In this document: piece by piece, positions 8,176 to 15,881 of the stretch
Numbering within the stretch: the first letter of the stretch is position 1
Layout: the number at the start of each line of letters is the position of its first letter
Source of the DNA: Azospirillum sp. SYSU D00513
Lineage (GTDB): Bacteria; Pseudomonadota; Alphaproteobacteria; Azospirillales; Azospirillaceae
Length of the DNA stretch: 64,000 bases
Assembly: GCF_017356015.1 (NCBI RefSeq)
Contig: NZ_JAFIQV010000006.1
Coordinates: 124,001 to 188,000, forward strand
Direction of reading: 5' to 3'
The notes under the pieces: generated by a model
Seen by the model: the letters and a program-made list of their open reading frames with translations, nothing else
Database searches by the model: none
Told to the model about the DNA's origin: nothing
Position numbers and translations under genes: made by a program

Positions 8176-8934
8176 ATGTCCATCGAACTTTTCAACCTGA
8201 AGGGCCGGCGCGCCCTCGTCACCGGCTCCTCGCAGGGCATCGGGCTGGCGCTGGCCAAGGGGCTGGCCGCCGCGGGTGCTGCCGTCGTGCTCAACGGCCG
8301 CGACAGGGACAAGCTCGCGGAAGCCGCGGCAGGGCTCGGGGAGGGGGCCGGCACGCTCCCCTTCGACGTGACCGACCATGAGGCGGCCCGCGACGCCGTC
8401 GACCGTTTCGAGGCGGAAACCGGCCCGATCGACATCCTCGTCAACAACGCGGGCATGCAGTTCCGCACGCCGCTGGAGGACTTTCCCGCCGATGCCTTCG
8501 AACGGCTGATGCGGACCAACGTGTCCAGCGTCTTCAACGTCGGGCAGGCCGTCGCCCGCCACATGATCAAGCGCGGCGCCGGCAAGATCATCAACATCGC
8601 CAGCGTCCAGACCTCGCTCGCCCGCCCGTCCATCGCGCCCTACACCGCGACCAAGGGTGCGGTCGGCAACCTCACCAAGGGCATGGCGACGGACTGGGCC
8701 AAATACGGGCTTCAGTGCAACGCGATCGCGCCCGGCTATTTCGACACGCCGCTCAACGCGGCGCTGGTCGCCGACGCGGATTTCTCGGCCTGGCTCGAAA
8801 AGCGCACGCCGGCCGGCCGCTGGGGCCGGGTGGAGGAGCTGGTCGGCGCCTGCATCTTCCTGGCCTCCGGCGCCTCTGCCTTCGTCAACGGGCATGTGCT
8901 CTACGTCGACGGGGGCATCACCGCCTCGCTGTGA
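8176..8934 (+). CDS. SDR-family oxidoreductase, second gluconate 5-dehydrogenase-like paralogue
   Basis: This 252-residue classical SDR has TGSSQGIG for cofactor, NNAG, Ser in INIASVQTS, YTATK as the catalytic pair, and a C-terminal VLYVDGG. It is visibly related to the SDR at 5076 (shared ALVTGS, DILVNNAGMQ, GKIINI). The start at ATG 8176 follows GGAGAC at 8165-8170; an in-frame extension to 8110 has no better signal. It probably acts on another 5-keto/5-hydroxy aldonate in the same pathway. It is the last gene of the operon, and its stop codon lies inside a 14-bp hairpin. Confidence 0.83.
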   Translation: MSIELFNLKGRRALVTGSSQGIGLALAKGLAAAGAAVVLNGRDRDKLAEAAAGLGEGAGTLPFDVTDHEAARDAVDRFEAETGPIDILVNNAGMQFRTPLEDFPADAFERLMRTNVSSVFNVGQAVARHMIKRGAGKIINIASVQTSLARPSIAPYTATKGAVGNLTKGMATDWAKYGLQCNAIAPGYFDTPLNAALVADADFSAWLEKRTPAGRWGRVEELVGACIFLASGASAFVNGHVLYVDGGITASL

Positions 8935-8972
8935 TACCGGGTTCGGAAGATTCGGACCTCCGAACCCGGTAT
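8934..8972. terminator. Perfect 14-bp hairpin at the end of the sugar-acid operon
   Basis: ATACCGGGTTCGGA at 8934-8947 pairs with TCCGAACCCGGTAT at 8959-8972 around an 11-nt loop. The last base of the SDR stop codon is the first base of the stem. There is no T-tract, but the position between convergent genes and the perfect stem suggest a bidirectional transcription end. Confidence 0.6.
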
Positions 8973-9021
8973 AGGGCCGCGACTGCGGCCCCGCGCCCCC
9001 TGGCGCGGAAGTTGGGGCGCG

Positions 9022-9047
9022 GAAGTCCTGACCACAGGCAGGACTTC
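9022..9047. terminator. 9-bp hairpin between convergent genes
   Basis: GAAGTCCTG at 9022-9030 pairs with CAGGACTTC at 9039-9047 around an 8-nt loop. It stands 30 bp beyond the end of the minus-strand HAD gene. The plus-strand 3' side reads ATAAAAATCG, so it is not a classic T-tailed terminator in either direction. Confidence 0.4.
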
Positions 9048-9076
9048 ATAAAAATCGTATGAGGGGCGCGCCGGGA

Positions 9077-9736
9077 TCAGATCACCGTCAGCCGCAGCCC
9101 GTCCGCGACGGCGAGGCTCAGCCGCTCGAAGTCCGTAATCCACTCGATCTCCGCCAACTCGGCTTCGGTGAGCGTGGTCGCGACCGCGAGGGTGCGGGCG
9201 CCGGCGGCGCGGCCCGCCTCGAAGCCGGCGGGGGCGTCCTCGAAGACCAGCGTGTCGCGGGGGTCGCGCCCGAGCAGGCGGGCGGCCAGACGGTAGCATT
9301 CCGGATCGGGCTTGCCGGCCGACACGTCCTCCGCCGCGATCAGGATCTCCGGCCGCGGCAGCCCGACCTGGCGCAGCCGCTCCTCGGCCATGGCGCGGTC
9401 GGCGGAGGTGACGATGGCCCAGCGGTCGCGGGGCAGGGCGTCCAGCAGGGCCGGGGCGCCCGGCACCGGGAAGACGCCTTCCGTGTCGAAGGTGGCTTCC
9501 AGGCTGAGCGCCCGCGCCTCGGCCTCCGCGTCCAGGCCGGGCGGAGCGAACATGCGCACCGTCTCGATGGTGCGGCGGCCGTGGCAGACCCGGAGGATGG
9601 CGTCGGGGTCGAGCCCGTGGCGGGCCGCCCAGCCCGTCCAGGCGCGCAGGTTGGGGGCCGTGGTGTCGATCAGCGTGCCGTCCATGTCGAACAGGATGGC
9701 TTCGGCGCGGATCAGGGTGCCGGCGGGCAGGCGCAT
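9077..9736 (-). CDS. HAD-superfamily phosphatase (beta-phosphoglucomutase/sugar phosphatase type)
   Basis: This 219-residue cytoplasmic protein has all four HAD motifs: LFDMDGTLIDT (nucleophile Asp17, acid Asp19), VTSADRAM (motif II), KPDPECYRLAARLLG (motif III Lys) and VFEDAPAG (motif IV). The helical cap lies between motifs I and II, as in sugar-phosphate phosphatases and beta-phosphoglucomutases. It lies downstream of the GlcNAc PTS genes on the same strand, but a T-tailed hairpin at 9757-9795 intervenes, so it may depend on read-through or its own promoter. A role in removing excess sugar phosphate is plausible; the substrate is not shown by the sequence. Confidence 0.85.
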   Translation of the reverse strand: MRLPAGTLIRAEAILFDMDGTLIDTTAPNLRAWTGWAARHGLDPDAILRVCHGRRTIETVRMFAPPGLDAEAEARALSLEATFDTEGVFPVPGAPALLDALPRDRWAIVTSADRAMAEERLRQVGLPRPEILIAAEDVSAGKPDPECYRLAARLLGRDPRDTLVFEDAPAGFEAGRAAGARTLAVATTLTEAELAEIEWITDFERLSLAVADGLRLTVI

Positions 9737-9756
9737 GGAGGGGCGTCCTTCTCGTG

Positions 9757-9795
9757 AAACGAAAACCTCCGGCCCGCTGGCGGCGGGACCGGAGG
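9757..9795 (-). terminator. Intrinsic terminator after the PTS permease gene
   Basis: On the minus strand the arms CCTCCGG (9795-9789) and CCGGAGG (9772-9766) are extended by further GC pairs around the loop. They are followed by TTTT (9765-9762) and TTTC (9759-9756). This is a stem plus U-rich tail in the right direction to end the nagE transcript. Confidence 0.65.
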
Positions 9796-9814
9796 CGTTG
9801 GGCGGTGGCCGGCC

Positions 9815-11284
9815 TCAGCTGATGGCAGCCGTACGGGTGGAGCGCATCGCGTCCTGCACCTCCCCCGCGATCTGGTCGGCGAGCGGGCCGATGATCACCT
9901 GGACCGAACCGGCCGAGGGCCGGACCACGCCGCGCGCGCCGAGCGTCTTCAGGCCCGGCTCGTCGATGGCGGCGTTGTCCGCGACGGTCAGGCGCAGGCG
10001 CGTCGTGCAGGCCTCGACCGTCCGGACGTTCCCGGCGCCGCCGAGTGCGGCCAGATAGGCCGCACCCCGGCTGGTCGGGGCGGCGGCGCTCGCCGTGGCG
10101 CCGGCCGGCGCGGCGGCACCGGCGGCAGGGGCTGCCTGGCCGGCGGGTATCGCCAGCGTGCCGTCCTCGCGGCCCAGCGTCTTCAGGTCGAAGGCGGTGA
10201 TGCAGATGCGGAACAGCCCGTAATAAACCGCGAAATAGGCGAGGCCGATCGGCAGCAGCAGGATCGGGTTGGTCGCCTGGCCGTAGTTCAGCGCGTAATC
10301 GAAGAAGCCCGCCGAGAAGCCGAAGCCGAGCTTCACGTTCAGCAGGTCCATGATCACCAGCGACGCGCCGGTCAACAGCGCGTGCACGAGGTAGAGCACC
10401 GGCGCCAGGAACATGAAGGAGAATTCCACCGGCTCCGTCACGCCGGTCAGGAAGGCGGTCAGGGCCATGGACAGCAGCACGCCGCCCACCGCGGCGCGGT
10501 TCTCGGGCTTGGCCGTGTGGTACATGGCGAGGCAGGCCGCCGGCAGGCCGAACATCATCACCGGAAAGAAGCCGGCCATGAAGGCGCCGGCCGTGGGATC
10601 GCCCTTGAAGAAGCGGTTCAGGTCGCCCGTGACGCCCTGGTAGTCGCCGAGCAGGAACCAGGCGACGTTGTTCAGGATGTGGTGCAGGCCAGTGATGATC
10701 AGCAGGCGGTTCAGCACGCCGTAGAGGAACAGGCCGATCTGGCCCGCGCCCAGCACCGCCGAGGTCAGGCCGGACAGGCCGGCGTCGATCAGCGGCCAGC
10801 CGATGCCGAACAGCACCGCCAGCACCAGCGCCGCACAGCCCGTGACGATCGGCACGAAGCGGCGCCCGCCGAAGAAGGCCAGATATTCCGGAAGCTGGAT
10901 GTCCTTGAAGCGGTTGTAGAGCTGCCCGGCGGCGATGCCGATCAGGATGCCGACCGGGATGCTGATGCGGGCGGACATCTTGGCCACCATCTCGGGCGCC
11001 ACGCCGCTCAGCACCACGGCACCCTTGATGGCGACGAAGTAGCCCACCGCACCGGCGAGGCCGGCCGCGCCATGATTCTCGCGCGCGAAGCCCACGGCGA
11101 TGCCGACGGCGAAGAGCAGGCCTAGGTTGGAGAAGATGGCGTCGCCGGCCGCTGCGATGAAGGCGATGTCCAGCAGGTCAGGCTGGCCGATGCGCAGGAG
11201 CAGGCCGGCGATGGGCAGCACGGCGATGGGCAGCATGAGCGCCCGGCCGAGATTCTGCAGGCCCGAAAAGCGGTTCGAAGACAT
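9815..11284 (-). CDS. nagE: PTS N-acetylglucosamine/glucose-type permease, EIIC-EIIB
   Basis: The protein has 489 residues. The membrane EIIC domain (about 1-385) has the family start NLGRALMLPIAVLPIAGLLLRIG and the segments ITGLHHILNNVAWF and VTEPVEFSFMFLAPVLY typical of the GlcNAc/glucose family. After an Ala-Pro-rich linker, the EIIB domain carries the phosphorylated Cys in EACTTRLRL. The EIIA domain found at the C-terminus of E. coli NagE is absent; it is supplied by the fusion protein encoded 55 bp upstream. It imports and phosphorylates GlcNAc, or possibly MurNAc given murQ in the same operon. Confidence 0.9.
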   Translation of the reverse strand: MSSNRFSGLQNLGRALMLPIAVLPIAGLLLRIGQPDLLDIAFIAAAGDAIFSNLGLLFAVGIAVGFARENHGAAGLAGAVGYFVAIKGAVVLSGVAPEMVAKMSARISIPVGILIGIAAGQLYNRFKDIQLPEYLAFFGGRRFVPIVTGCAALVLAVLFGIGWPLIDAGLSGLTSAVLGAGQIGLFLYGVLNRLLIITGLHHILNNVAWFLLGDYQGVTGDLNRFFKGDPTAGAFMAGFFPVMMFGLPAACLAMYHTAKPENRAAVGGVLLSMALTAFLTGVTEPVEFSFMFLAPVLYLVHALLTGASLVIMDLLNVKLGFGFSAGFFDYALNYGQATNPILLLPIGLAYFAVYYGLFRICITAFDLKTLGREDGTLAIPAGQAAPAAGAAAPAGATASAAAPTSRGAAYLAALGGAGNVRTVEACTTRLRLTVADNAAIDEPGLKTLGARGVVRPSAGSVQVIIGPLADQIAGEVQDAMRSTRTAAIS

Positions 11285-11339
11285 GTCACACCCCGTTCTT
11301 CCGTTCTTGATGTTCGGCGTTTCTTGACGTTCCGGCCCC

Positions 11340-13865
11340 TCAGAAACCGCTCCAGCGCTCCGCCACGAGGCGGCGCACCTCCTCGGCCGAATCCAGGTTC
11401 AGCGCGGCCTCGGCCACGGTCCGGCACTCCTCCGGGCGCAGCGTGCGGATGAAGGCCTTGAGGTCCGGGATCACGGCCGGCGTGGCCGACAGCTCCGTCA
11501 CGCCGAGCCCGATCAGCAGCGGCGCCGCGACCGGATCGGAGGCCGAGCCGCCGCACACCGCGACGGGCCGGCCGAAGGCCGCCGCCCCCTTCGTCACCTG
11601 GGCGATCAGGCGGAGCACGCCCGGATGAAGGGTGTCGAGCTGGGCGGCCACATGCGGGTTGCCGCGGTCCATCGCCAGCACATACTGGGTCAGGTCGTTG
11701 GTGCCGATGGACAGGAAGTCGGCGACGCGGGACAGCCGGTCGGCCATCAGGGCCGCCGCTGGCACCTCGATCATGGCGCCGACCTCGACCGGCACCGCGA
11801 TGCCCAGCGCCGCACGCTCCTCCTCCACCATGCGGCGCACCGCCTCGATCTCGGACACGGAGGTCACCATCGGGACCATGACGCGGCAGCGCCCGGCCGG
11901 GCGGACGCGCAGGATCGCGCGGATCTGCGCGCGCAGCAGCTCCGGGTCGCGCAAGCCGACCCGCACGCCGCGCAGGCCCAGCACCGGGTTCTCCTCGCGC
12001 GGAAGCGGCAGGTAGGGCAGGGGCTTGTCGCCGCCGACGTCGAGCGTGCGGACGATCAGCGGCCGGGTGCCGAGCGCGTCGGCGACGGACTGGTACTGGT
12101 CCCGCTGTTCCTCCTCCGTCGGCGCCTGGCCGCGGTCGAGGAACAGGAACTCGGTGCGCAGCAGGCCGCAGCCCTCCGCCCCGTTTACCACCGCCGAGGC
12201 GGCGTCGGCGACGCGGCCCAGGTTGGCGAACAGCTCGATCCGCGTGCCGTCCGCCATGCGGCAGTCCTCGCCGGCGGCGGCGAGGTTGGCGGCCCGGCGG
12301 GCGCGGCCGCTCTCGATCCGGTCGAGCGTGGCCCGGACCAGCTCGAAGGGCGGGAAGACGCGCAGCTCGCCCCGGTTGCCGTCCACGATCAGCGGCGCGC
12401 CGTCCGGCACCCGCGCCGCCGGGCGCCCGGCGGCGACCAGCGTGGGGATGCCCAGCGAGGCGGCGAGGATCGCGGCGTGGGAGGTCGGGCCGCCCTCCTC
12501 CATGACGATGCCGGCGAGCCGGCCCGGCGGGGCCGCGGTGACCTCCGACGGCATGATCTCCCCGGCGATCAGGACGCTGCCCTCCGGCAGGCCGGCGATC
12601 TGGCGCAGCGTGTCGTGACCGCCGAGTGCCGCCAGCACCTGCGCCTCCAGGTCGCGCAGATCGGCGGCGCGTTCCGCCATGCGCGGGTCGGCGAGGCCGG
12701 CCAGCGTCTCGGCCTGCTGGCTCAAGGCCGTGCGCCAGGCCCATTCGGCGCTCCGCCCCTCGGCGATGGCGGCCATGGCGGCGCCGTTGAGTTCAGGGTC
12801 CTCCAGCAGGGCGCGGTGCGCCGCGAAGATGGCGCCGTGGCCTCCGATTTCCTGCGTGGCTGCGGCTTCGATCCGGTCGGCCGTCGCGGCGATGGCCGCC
12901 TTCAGCCGGCGGCGCTCCATCTCCGGCCCGGCGCCCTGCTCCGGCACCTCCGCCGCCTTGCGGACCAGCCGGACGGCGCGGCCGACCGCGAGGCCGGGCA
13001 CCGCGACCGTCGCCTTCAGCAGGACCGGCTCGCCCTCCGTGAAGGGTGCTTCGGTGGAGGTCGTCGCCACGCCCGTACCCGGGACCGCCGTCACCGGCAG
13101 GACGGGGTCGCCCAGCCCGGCGGCGATCAGCCCCGCGATCCGGTCGGCCGCGGCGTCGGCCCCGTCGCCTTCCACGGTGAGGGTCATCCGGTCGCCATGG
13201 GCGCTGCCCAGCGCCATCAGGGCGGTGACGCTCTTGGCGTTGGCGTTCCGGCCTCCGCAGGCGATGGTGACCGCCCCGGCATGGGCCTTCGCCGCCGCCG
13301 CCAGCGCCGCCGCCGGACGGGCGTGCAGCCCGTGGGCGATGGGAAGCACCACCTGCCGCTCGGCGCTCCGCGCGCCCGCCGTCTCGCCGCCATCCCCGCC
13401 GCCGGTCCGGGCGGTCACGGACATGACCGGTTCCCCGGCCGCGACCTCCCGGTCGGTGACGAGGTCGCCGACCGCATGCTCGTCTCCGTTCACGACGATC
13501 AGCATGGTCATGAGGCTGCGGGCGCGGGCGGCGAGCAGGTCCATGTCGAAGGAGATCAGCGGGTCGCCGGCGCGCACGGCCTGCCCGCCGCCGACATGGA
13601 CCGTGAAGCCTTCCCCGTTCAGCGCGACCGTGTCCACGCCGATGTGCATCAGGATCTCGGCCCCGTTGGCCGCCTGGACGGTGCAGGCGTGCCGCGCGCG
13701 GTGCACCGACAGGACCGTTCCGTCGCAGGGCGCCCGCAGGGTGGCATCGGTCGGGTCGATGGCGATGCCCTCGCCGATCATGCCTTCGGCGAAGGCTGGG
13801 TCGGGCACCTCCGACAGGGGTGCTGCCCAGCCCGAGATCGGGGCGCCGAGGGTGACCATGCTCAT
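11340..13865 (-). CDS. Multidomain PTS phosphotransferase: EIIA(Glc)-HPr-Enzyme I fusion
   Basis: The 841-residue protein contains three PTS phosphocarriers in order. EIIA of the glucose type spans about 1-150, with His59 and phospho-acceptor His74 in ILMHIGVDTV. HPr spans about 170-255, with His181 in GLHARPA. Enzyme I spans about 280-841, with His463 in EEGGPTSHAAIL, the PEP-binding TEFLFLDR and SIGTNDLTQY segments and a C-terminal VCGG. It would carry phosphate from PEP to the EIIB Cys of the permease encoded downstream. ATG 13865 follows GGAAGGAG and overlaps the murQ stop by 4 bp, implying translational coupling. A longer frame upstream overlaps murQ and is not coding. Confidence 0.95.
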   Translation of the reverse strand: MSMVTLGAPISGWAAPLSEVPDPAFAEGMIGEGIAIDPTDATLRAPCDGTVLSVHRARHACTVQAANGAEILMHIGVDTVALNGEGFTVHVGGGQAVRAGDPLISFDMDLLAARARSLMTMLIVVNGDEHAVGDLVTDREVAAGEPVMSVTARTGGGDGGETAGARSAERQVVLPIAHGLHARPAAALAAAAKAHAGAVTIACGGRNANAKSVTALMALGSAHGDRMTLTVEGDGADAAADRIAGLIAAGLGDPVLPVTAVPGTGVATTSTEAPFTEGEPVLLKATVAVPGLAVGRAVRLVRKAAEVPEQGAGPEMERRRLKAAIAATADRIEAAATQEIGGHGAIFAAHRALLEDPELNGAAMAAIAEGRSAEWAWRTALSQQAETLAGLADPRMAERAADLRDLEAQVLAALGGHDTLRQIAGLPEGSVLIAGEIMPSEVTAAPPGRLAGIVMEEGGPTSHAAILAASLGIPTLVAAGRPAARVPDGAPLIVDGNRGELRVFPPFELVRATLDRIESGRARRAANLAAAGEDCRMADGTRIELFANLGRVADAASAVVNGAEGCGLLRTEFLFLDRGQAPTEEEQRDQYQSVADALGTRPLIVRTLDVGGDKPLPYLPLPREENPVLGLRGVRVGLRDPELLRAQIRAILRVRPAGRCRVMVPMVTSVSEIEAVRRMVEEERAALGIAVPVEVGAMIEVPAAALMADRLSRVADFLSIGTNDLTQYVLAMDRGNPHVAAQLDTLHPGVLRLIAQVTKGAAAFGRPVAVCGGSASDPVAAPLLIGLGVTELSATPAVIPDLKAFIRTLRPEECRTVAEAALNLDSAEEVRRLVAERWSGF

Positions 13866-14770
13866 GCGGATGCTCCTTCCCGCCGGCGCACCCCGTTCAG
13901 GGCGCGGCGGAGATTGCCGCCGGCCTCGGCCAGGCGGTCGTTGATGTCGGATTCGGCGACGCCGGCCAGCCCGAGCACGGCGCGCTTCACGTCGCCGTGG
14001 CGGGCCAGCGCCGCCTCCGCCCGGACGGCGTCCACGCCGGCGATGCGCGCGACGATGCTCGCGCAGCGGGCGCGGAGCTTCGCGTTCTCCGGCCGGACAT
14101 TGACCATCAGGTTGTCGTGCACGGCGCCCAGCGCCGTCATCAGGGCGGTCGAGAACAGGTTCAGCACCACCTTCTGCGCCGTCCCGGCGCCGAGCCGCGT
14201 GGAGCCGGCGAGCACCTCTGGCCCGGTGGCGATGACGACGGCATGCTCGGCGGCGCGGACCAGCGGAGAGTCCGGGACGCTGGAAACGGCGACGGTCAGG
14301 GCGCCCGCCCGCCGCGCCGTCTCCAGGAAGGCGACGGTGTAGGGGCTGCGCCCGCCGGCGGAAATCCCGACCACCACGTCGCCCCGGCCGACCCGCCGCT
14401 CCAGGGCGGCCTCGCGCCCGGCCCCGGCGTCGTCCTCCGCCCCGGCCGAGAGGCCGCGGTTGAGGTCGAGTCCGCCGGCCAGCACCACCGCCAGCCGGGC
14501 GTCCGGCCAGTCGAAGGTTCCGCCCAGCTCCAGCCCGTCGATGGCGGCGATGCCGCCCGAGGAGCCGGCCCCGACATAGACCAGCCGCCCGTTCCCGCCG
14601 GAAAGCCGCCGCGCGGCGGCATCGACCGCCGCGCCGAGCGCCGGCAGCGCCGGCAGGCAGGCGGCGACTGCCTGCATCTGCCCGTTCCACAGCGCGGTGA
14701 GAATCTCGGCCGTCGGCCAGCCGTCCAGGCCTTGGAAACGGACGCCGGCCTCCTCTGTGCTCTCCGCCAT
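13862..14770 (-). CDS. murQ: N-acetylmuramic acid 6-phosphate etherase
   Basis: This 302-residue SIS-fold protein has the etherase landmarks VYVGAGSSGGIAAID, the acidic ELGGTF segment that places the catalytic Glu, VVGISAGGRSPYT for phosphosugar binding, and STRLGAGTAQKVVLNLFSTALM. The enzyme cleaves the D-lactyl ether of MurNAc-6-phosphate to give GlcNAc-6-phosphate, which NagA (16916) then deacetylates. It is the first gene of the minus-strand PTS operon and overlaps the PTS fusion gene by 4 bp, which points to MurNAc or peptidoglycan fragments as one source of substrate. Length and motifs are normal for the family. Confidence 0.92.
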   Translation of the reverse strand: MAESTEEAGVRFQGLDGWPTAEILTALWNGQMQAVAACLPALPALGAAVDAAARRLSGGNGRLVYVGAGSSGGIAAIDGLELGGTFDWPDARLAVVLAGGLDLNRGLSAGAEDDAGAGREAALERRVGRGDVVVGISAGGRSPYTVAFLETARRAGALTVAVSSVPDSPLVRAAEHAVVIATGPEVLAGSTRLGAGTAQKVVLNLFSTALMTALGAVHDNLMVNVRPENAKLRARCASIVARIAGVDAVRAEAALARHGDVKRAVLGLAGVAESDINDRLAEAGGNLRRALNGVRRREGASA

Positions 14771-15088
14771 CGATCCTCCGACGAGCGAATGGTCCTATAT
14801 TGGAATGCTGCCGATGATACCGATTGCCAAGCCGTTTGCAACGCGCTTCTGCAATCCCGGTGGAGCTACCTTTCGAATACCGGTTCCCTCCCACAGTGCC
14901 CTTTCACGCATCATACCTCCATCGGAGAGGTGATTTCCTCGATTTTTCGCCGGACTTCCGCAACGCGCAGCCCTGGGGTGAAGGACGGGCCGATTCCAAT
15001 TTCGGGAGCGGGCGGAAAGGAATGGTTGCGGTGTGGTATGTTATTGGTATTATCGGTCGTCCGCCACGAGCAGGAAGAGCCGCAGTCC
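14771..15088. promoter_or_regulatory. Divergent amino-sugar promoter region (318 bp, no gene)
   Basis: This gap separates murQ (minus) from the GntR/UTRA regulator (plus). On the plus strand TTGCGG at 15026-15031 and TATTAT at 15048-15053 make a fair promoter with a 16-bp spacer. TGGTAT occurs twice, at 15034-15039 and 15045-15050, exactly 11 bp apart within and beside the spacer, a likely operator for the regulator itself. ATACC, the same core on the other strand, occurs near 14817, 14879 and 14911. I see no RNA gene or coding frame of merit. Confidence 0.45.
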
Positions 15089-15850
15089 ATGTCCAGCCTC
15101 GGCAGCCCGAAGACGGCCTTCGACAAGAGCGCGCTGTCCGGCGAGCACCCGCTGCCGCTCTACATGCAACTCGCCCGCCACCTGCGGGGGCTGATCACGT
15201 CGGGCAGCCTGGGCGAGCGCGACGCTCTGCCGGGCGAGCGCGAGCTGGCGGAGATGTTCGAGGTGTCGCGCGTCACCGTGCGCAAGGCCCTGCGGGAGCT
15301 GAGCGCCGAAGGGCTGCTAAGCCAGCGCCAGGGGGCCGGCACCTTCGTGAACCGGAACCCGCACGTCGAGCAGAGCCTGTCCGCCCTGACCAGCTTCACG
15401 GAGGACATCGCCGCGCGGGGGATGAGCGCCGGATCGCGCTGGATCAGCCGCGCGACGGGACCCGCCTCGCCGGAGGAGGCGCTGGCGCTGGGGCTCAGCC
15501 CCGGCGCGCAGGTCGCCAAGCTGCGGCGGCTGCGGCTCGCCGACGGCATCCCGCTCGCCATCGAGTTCGCCGTGCTGCCTGCCCGTTTCCTGCCGGAGCC
15601 GGAGGCGCTGGACGGCTCGCTCTACCAGGCCCTGCGCGCCCGCGGTTACCCGCCCTTCCGCGCGCTGCAGCGCCTGTCCGCCGTCTGCCTGACGCCCGAG
15701 CAATCGCGGCTGCTGGAGGTGGCCGACGCCGCGCCCGCGCTCCATATCGAGCGGCGCAGCTTCCTGGAGGACGGGACGCCGCTCGAGCTGGTGCGGTCGC
15801 AGTACCGCGGCGACGCCTACGACTACATCGTCGAACTGAACCTCGTCTGA
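15089..15850 (+). CDS. GntR-family regulator with UTRA domain (NagR/NagQ-like)
   Basis: The protein has 253 residues. Its winged helix (about 20-90) includes PLPLYMQLARHLRGLI, LPGERELAEMFEVSRVTVRKAL and GAGTFV; the UTRA effector domain follows, with SLSALTSFTEDIAARGM, RRLRLADGIPLAIEFAVLP and a C-terminal ERRSFLEDGTPLELVRSQYRGDAYDY. ATG 15089 is preceded by CAGGAAGAG. UTRA-GntR proteins of this type bind GlcNAc-6-P or GlcN-6-P and repress amino-sugar genes. It heads the nag operon on the plus strand and faces the PTS operon, so it probably controls both. The upstream extension of this frame to 13997 is non-coding. Confidence 0.92.
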   Translation: MSSLGSPKTAFDKSALSGEHPLPLYMQLARHLRGLITSGSLGERDALPGERELAEMFEVSRVTVRKALRELSAEGLLSQRQGAGTFVNRNPHVEQSLSALTSFTEDIAARGMSAGSRWISRATGPASPEEALALGLSPGAQVAKLRRLRLADGIPLAIEFAVLPARFLPEPEALDGSLYQALRARGYPPFRALQRLSAVCLTPEQSRLLEVADAAPALHIERRSFLEDGTPLELVRSQYRGDAYDYIVELNLV

Positions 15851-15881
15851 GACCCGCTGCAAACAACGGAAAAACGCTGCC

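Noticed and set aside
9737..9814. Single operon joining nagE and the HAD phosphatase
   Set aside because: A stem with a U-rich tail in the correct direction lies between them, so simple co-transcription cannot be assumed.
11340..14894. Extension of the PTS fusion frame to about 1184 codons
   Set aside because: The extra 340 codons overlap murQ in another frame and have no domain; the ATG at 13865 has a good ribosome-binding site and overlaps the murQ stop in the usual way.
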